From: Candidatus Marispirochaeta associata
GTDB taxonomy: Bacteria > Spirochaetota > Spirochaetia > JC444 > Marispirochaetaceae
Length of the DNA stretch: 64,000 nt
Reading direction: 5' to 3'
Assembly (NCBI GenBank): GCA_001749745.1
Contig: JWTM01000292.1
Span: 124,001-188,000 of the forward strand
Part shown: positions 61,823 through 64,000 of the stretch, piece after piece
How positions within the stretch are numbered: the stretch's first letter is position 1
Layout: the number at the start of each line of letters is the position of its first letter
Translations under genes and position numbers: made by a program
The notes under the pieces: model-generated
What the model was told of the DNA's origin: nothing
Databases searched by the model: none
Seen by the model: the letters and a program-made list of their open reading frames with translations, nothing else

Positions 61823-63344
61823 GGGACTCATCCCGGCCCATCCAGTGAAAGAGTCTCACCCCGTACCAGGGGGCGGGGATATCAGCCGTCAAATCCCCCC
61901 TCTCTTCCAAGATCATCGTCAGCTCCTCATACCAGTAGTAGGGATTCCCGTACATCCGGTTCCATACCGGCCGCTCGCGGTTAATCAATTCGAGCTCGGC
62001 GGTGATAATCACCACCCCGATCGCTTCCTGCTCCAGATAGTCGGCCACGCTTAGCTTATATTCCCGCAGATAGCCCAGGTCGCGGTAATCCCGTAGTCTC
62101 CCCTCCTCCAGCCCATAGGCCAGATTGAGATTACCCAGCACCCGCCCCTCCTCAGGGAGCTGCTCCTCGAGTTCATCCATCAGGGCGGGATAATCCGCCC
62201 GGTAGGCGTGGACGATCTCCGAGGCGGTGACCAGCGCGAGAAGAAGGGCCAGAGTCAGAGCGGCTGTCCGCAGCACCCGCCGATTACCCAAGAGTTCGTC
62301 GGCGCTCACCAACAGCAGGAGATAACCCGGCGCGAAGAGGAGCAGCACACTCGGCGGACTGTACTTGCCGATCAGGAGTATTCCCGCAACGCTCCCGACC
62401 AGAAGCCCCCAGAACGGCAGCAGACGTATACGAGCCTTACGCAGGATGAGCAGCGGCAGAGAAACAATGCCGGCGGCGGCGAAAAGGAGTAATTGCGGTC
62501 GTACCTCGGGCATATAGTAGGTACCGCTCAAACTGCGCCAGGTCTTGGAAAAGAACCGGGGCAGCTCGAGCAGCTTGATCAGAATCGAAGAACTCACCCC
62601 CTGTCCTGCGCCCAGGCTGCGGTAGTTACTCAGGAAGCTCGGATTCATCCACAAACTTAACGCCAGGAAGAGGAGCCCTCCCAAGGCAACTGTACCGGTC
62701 AGCAGAGCGGTAGAAATAAGCAGTCCTCTTCGCTCCCCTCCGCTCCCGGCGCAGAGAATCCTCCCTGCCCAGAAGCCCCCGACCCCCAAGGCGATAATGA
62801 AGGCGTTGGGATGGAACCCTACGGCCAATGCCAGCGCGCCCCCGGTTTGTAGCGCATATACGAACCTTCCTCCCGGAACCACGCTTCGCTCCAGGGCCAG
62901 GAGCAGAAAAAGCAGCATAAAGATCTCCTGGCGACCGAAATGAGCGGCATACCAGAACTGTACATCCAGGGACAGCAAGAGCGGGAATGCCCAGGAGAAG
63001 CGCGGCAGAAGGATCTTCCCCACCCGGTAGGCGAGGAAGAGGGCTCCCAAGCCCGCCAGGAGCGACGGCAGCCTGGTCATAAAGGGGGTATAGCTCAGGG
63101 CGATGAAGGGCATCTGCACCAGATGGTAGAGGCTCCTCAGGGCATGGGGGAAGCGGGGAAAGAGGGCGAAGAAGTTCTCCGTGACGGAGAGCGACCTTTC
63201 GGCGAGCATCGTCCGGGTAAGCCCGGCGAGCCAGGATTCGTCGGAATGGATCAGCGGAAAGCGAGCCAAGGTAATAGAGTGAATCGCTACATAGATGGCG
63301 AGCGCGAGAAGAATCTGACGGTGTCGACGGTCGGCGGAAATCAT
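61785..63344 (-). CDS. GT39/ArnT-like membrane glycosyltransferase
   Basis: This 519-residue PMT_2-type protein has about 11-12 helices. The first periplasmic loop has the catalytic acidic pair in PLIHSDESWLAGLTRTML near residue 30, as in ArnT and protein mannosyltransferases, and HFGRQEIFMLL follows near 135. A soluble domain of about 120 residues closes the protein (from about 395, ELEEQLPEEGRVLGNLNLAYG). These enzymes move a sugar from a polyprenyl phosphate to a lipid or protein outside the membrane. The start at 63344 lies right after a terminator hairpin and its T-run. Confidence 0.87.
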   Translation of the reverse strand: MISADRRHRQILLALAIYVAIHSITLARFPLIHSDESWLAGLTRTMLAERSLSVTENFFALFPRFPHALRSLYHLVQMPFIALSYTPFMTRLPSLLAGLGALFLAYRVGKILLPRFSWAFPLLLSLDVQFWYAAHFGRQEIFMLLFLLLALERSVVPGGRFVYALQTGGALALAVGFHPNAFIIALGVGGFWAGRILCAGSGGERRGLLISTALLTGTVALGGLLFLALSLWMNPSFLSNYRSLGAGQGVSSSILIKLLELPRFFSKTWRSLSGTYYMPEVRPQLLLFAAAGIVSLPLLILRKARIRLLPFWGLLVGSVAGILLIGKYSPPSVLLLFAPGYLLLLVSADELLGNRRVLRTAALTLALLLALVTASEIVHAYRADYPALMDELEEQLPEEGRVLGNLNLAYGLEEGRLRDYRDLGYLREYKLSVADYLEQEAIGVVIITAELELINRERPVWNRMYGNPYYWYEELTMILEERGDLTADIPAPWYGVRLFHWMGRDESPIRIYRLGAEAP

Positions 63345-63381
63345 AAAAAAAGCGGCACCCCCGAATGATGAGGATACCGCT
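63344..63381 (-). terminator. Intrinsic terminator after the rhodanese gene
   Basis: On the minus strand a 10-bp stem (AGCGGTATCC with GGGTGCCGCT, two G-T pairs) is followed at once by TTTTTTT (63351-63345). It lies 20 bases after the rhodanese stop and immediately before the GT39 start codon. Confidence 0.75.
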
Positions 63382-63400
63382 CAACCTAAGTTCTAGGCAA

Positions 63401-64000
63401 TTACTTTACGACGGGATAACCCTTATTGGTCCAGCCGATGGGCTTGTTGGCGCCCACGCCCATGCCGCCGTTCATAGAAACTGCGTCATAGCCTAGGAGC
63501 TGCAGCGCAGCGGTGGCCTGACCGGCAGTCTGACCGGAGTAGCAGTAGACGATGATCTTCTTGTCCGCCGGCAGAGATGCGAACATGTTGAACATATCGT
63601 TGCCGAAGGGGATATTGATCGCGCCCTCGATGTGGCCCTCGTTGTAGTCTTTCTCCTGACGGATAGAGAGGAAGAGCGCACTGTCGTCGCCGGCGTCGAG
63701 GATCTTCTTGGCGTTGTCCTCGCTGACCTTGAAGTTCTTCCAGGTGGTATCCTTAAGGGAGACCATCTCCTCGTAGTAGCTCTTGTAAGCGGAGAAGACA
63801 GCGGGATCGACATCGTAGGTTACCGAGGTGTCGAAGCTGTTGGCCGCGGTCTCGAGTACCGCATCCACGCCCTCAACCTTGGAGATTCCGAAGTTAAAAC
63901 CCAGGTTGACCGAACGAGCCGGAACACCAGCGGCGTTCAGGAGCATCACCGCCTGGCCGGCGGTCTGGCCGGAGTAGCAGTAGATGTAGACTTCGCCGCT
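63401..64000 (-). CDS. Tandem rhodanese protein (partial, cut by window edge)
   Basis: 199 residues are visible and the frame continues beyond base 64000, so the N-terminus is missing. Two rhodanese domains are seen, each with the active loop CYSGQTAGQA. The first is cut by the edge; the second is complete at the C-terminal half (ILDAGDDSALFLSIRQEKDYNEGHIEGA in part, then IVYCYSGQTAG and SMNGGMGVG). Rhodanese cysteines carry persulfide sulfur. An internal ATG at 63949 is not the real start because the same domain continues upstream. It is followed by a terminator. Confidence 0.87.
   Translation of the reverse strand, partial: SGEVYIYCYSGQTAGQAVMLLNAAGVPARSVNLGFNFGISKVEGVDAVLETAANSFDTSVTYDVDPAVFSAYKSYYEEMVSLKDTTWKNFKVSEDNAKKILDAGDDSALFLSIRQEKDYNEGHIEGAINIPFGNDMFNMFASLPADKKIIVYCYSGQTAGQATAALQLLGYDAVSMNGGMGVGANKPIGWTNKGYPVVK

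Noticed and set aside
1..64000. CRISPR arrays, tRNA or rRNA genes, insertion sequences, prophage
   Set aside because: No tandem repeats with spacers, cloverleaf-like sequences, transposase or integrase motifs were found by reading; a dedicated scan was not possible.

Overview
The window looks like a chromosome segment of a free-living, fermentative spirochaete. The main evidence is a FlaA-like periplasmic flagellar sheath protein at 22157-22876. Supporting traits are a very large GH13 amylase-glycogen synthase fusion, several methyl-accepting chemotaxis proteins, pyruvate formate-lyase and a B12-dependent ornithine-degradation cluster. Genes are densely packed. Many neighbours overlap by 4 bp (ATGA), and five convergent pairs overlap at their 3' ends. 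No rRNA, tRNA, CRISPR array or insertion sequence was recognised.

Left part (1-8.3 kb): a minus-strand ornithine operon (ord, oraS, oraE, then a MutL/GlmL-type ATPase cut by the window edge) is driven by a near-consensus promoter. It is followed by a truncated PIN toxin, a TrmB-type regulator with a GNAT acetyltransferase, and an arsR-acr3 arsenite resistance pair. From 8.3 to 13.8 kb a plus-strand ion-transport operon encodes TrkH, TrkA, a small membrane PAS protein, CorA and an MFS permease. From 14.7 to 19.3 kb a minus-strand operon encodes a Gld-type ABC-2 system with GldG-like and DUF4340 partners.

Middle (19.4-47.2 kb): DUF362; a pocket of small YdeI/OmdA, NTF2-like and DUF1801 genes around a palindromic promoter; the FlaA-like gene; pflBA behind a GntR-type palindrome; an AT-rich AAA ATPase gene; a minimal SufC-SufB pair resembling the SMS iron-sulfur system; three chemoreceptors; FtsH; an FHA-GGDEF diguanylate cyclase; a D-2-hydroxyacid dehydrogenase with a strong promoter and operator; PrsW; two divergent SPOUT RNA methyltransferases with overlapping 5' ends; ResB/CcsA (system II) cytochrome c maturation; and a polar amino acid ABC importer.

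Right part (47.2-64 kb): a HEXXH protein, the 1624-residue GH13-GT5 fusion, a Lys/Glu-rich small protein, an RRM RNA-binding protein with a clear terminator, and a CE7 esterase. Then comes an unidentified 643-residue protein and a plus-strand run of two 4-TM SMR-type proteins, a GT2 glycosyltransferase, an ATP-grasp enzyme and a NitT/TauT-type ABC importer. A GT39 membrane glycosyltransferase converges on that run, and a tandem rhodanese is cut by the right edge. The SMR pair, GT2 and GT39 together have the parts of an undecaprenyl-phosphate-sugar decoration pathway; this is the most system-like uncharacterised group in the window.

Regulation: several promoters can be read directly (ord, pflB, the 37.7 kb dehydrogenase, the amino acid binding protein). 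Several carry perfect palindromes whose regulators are not encoded nearby. Four genes without a Shine-Dalgarno sequence have a -10-like hexamer only 7-10 nt before the start codon, suggesting near-leaderless transcripts.
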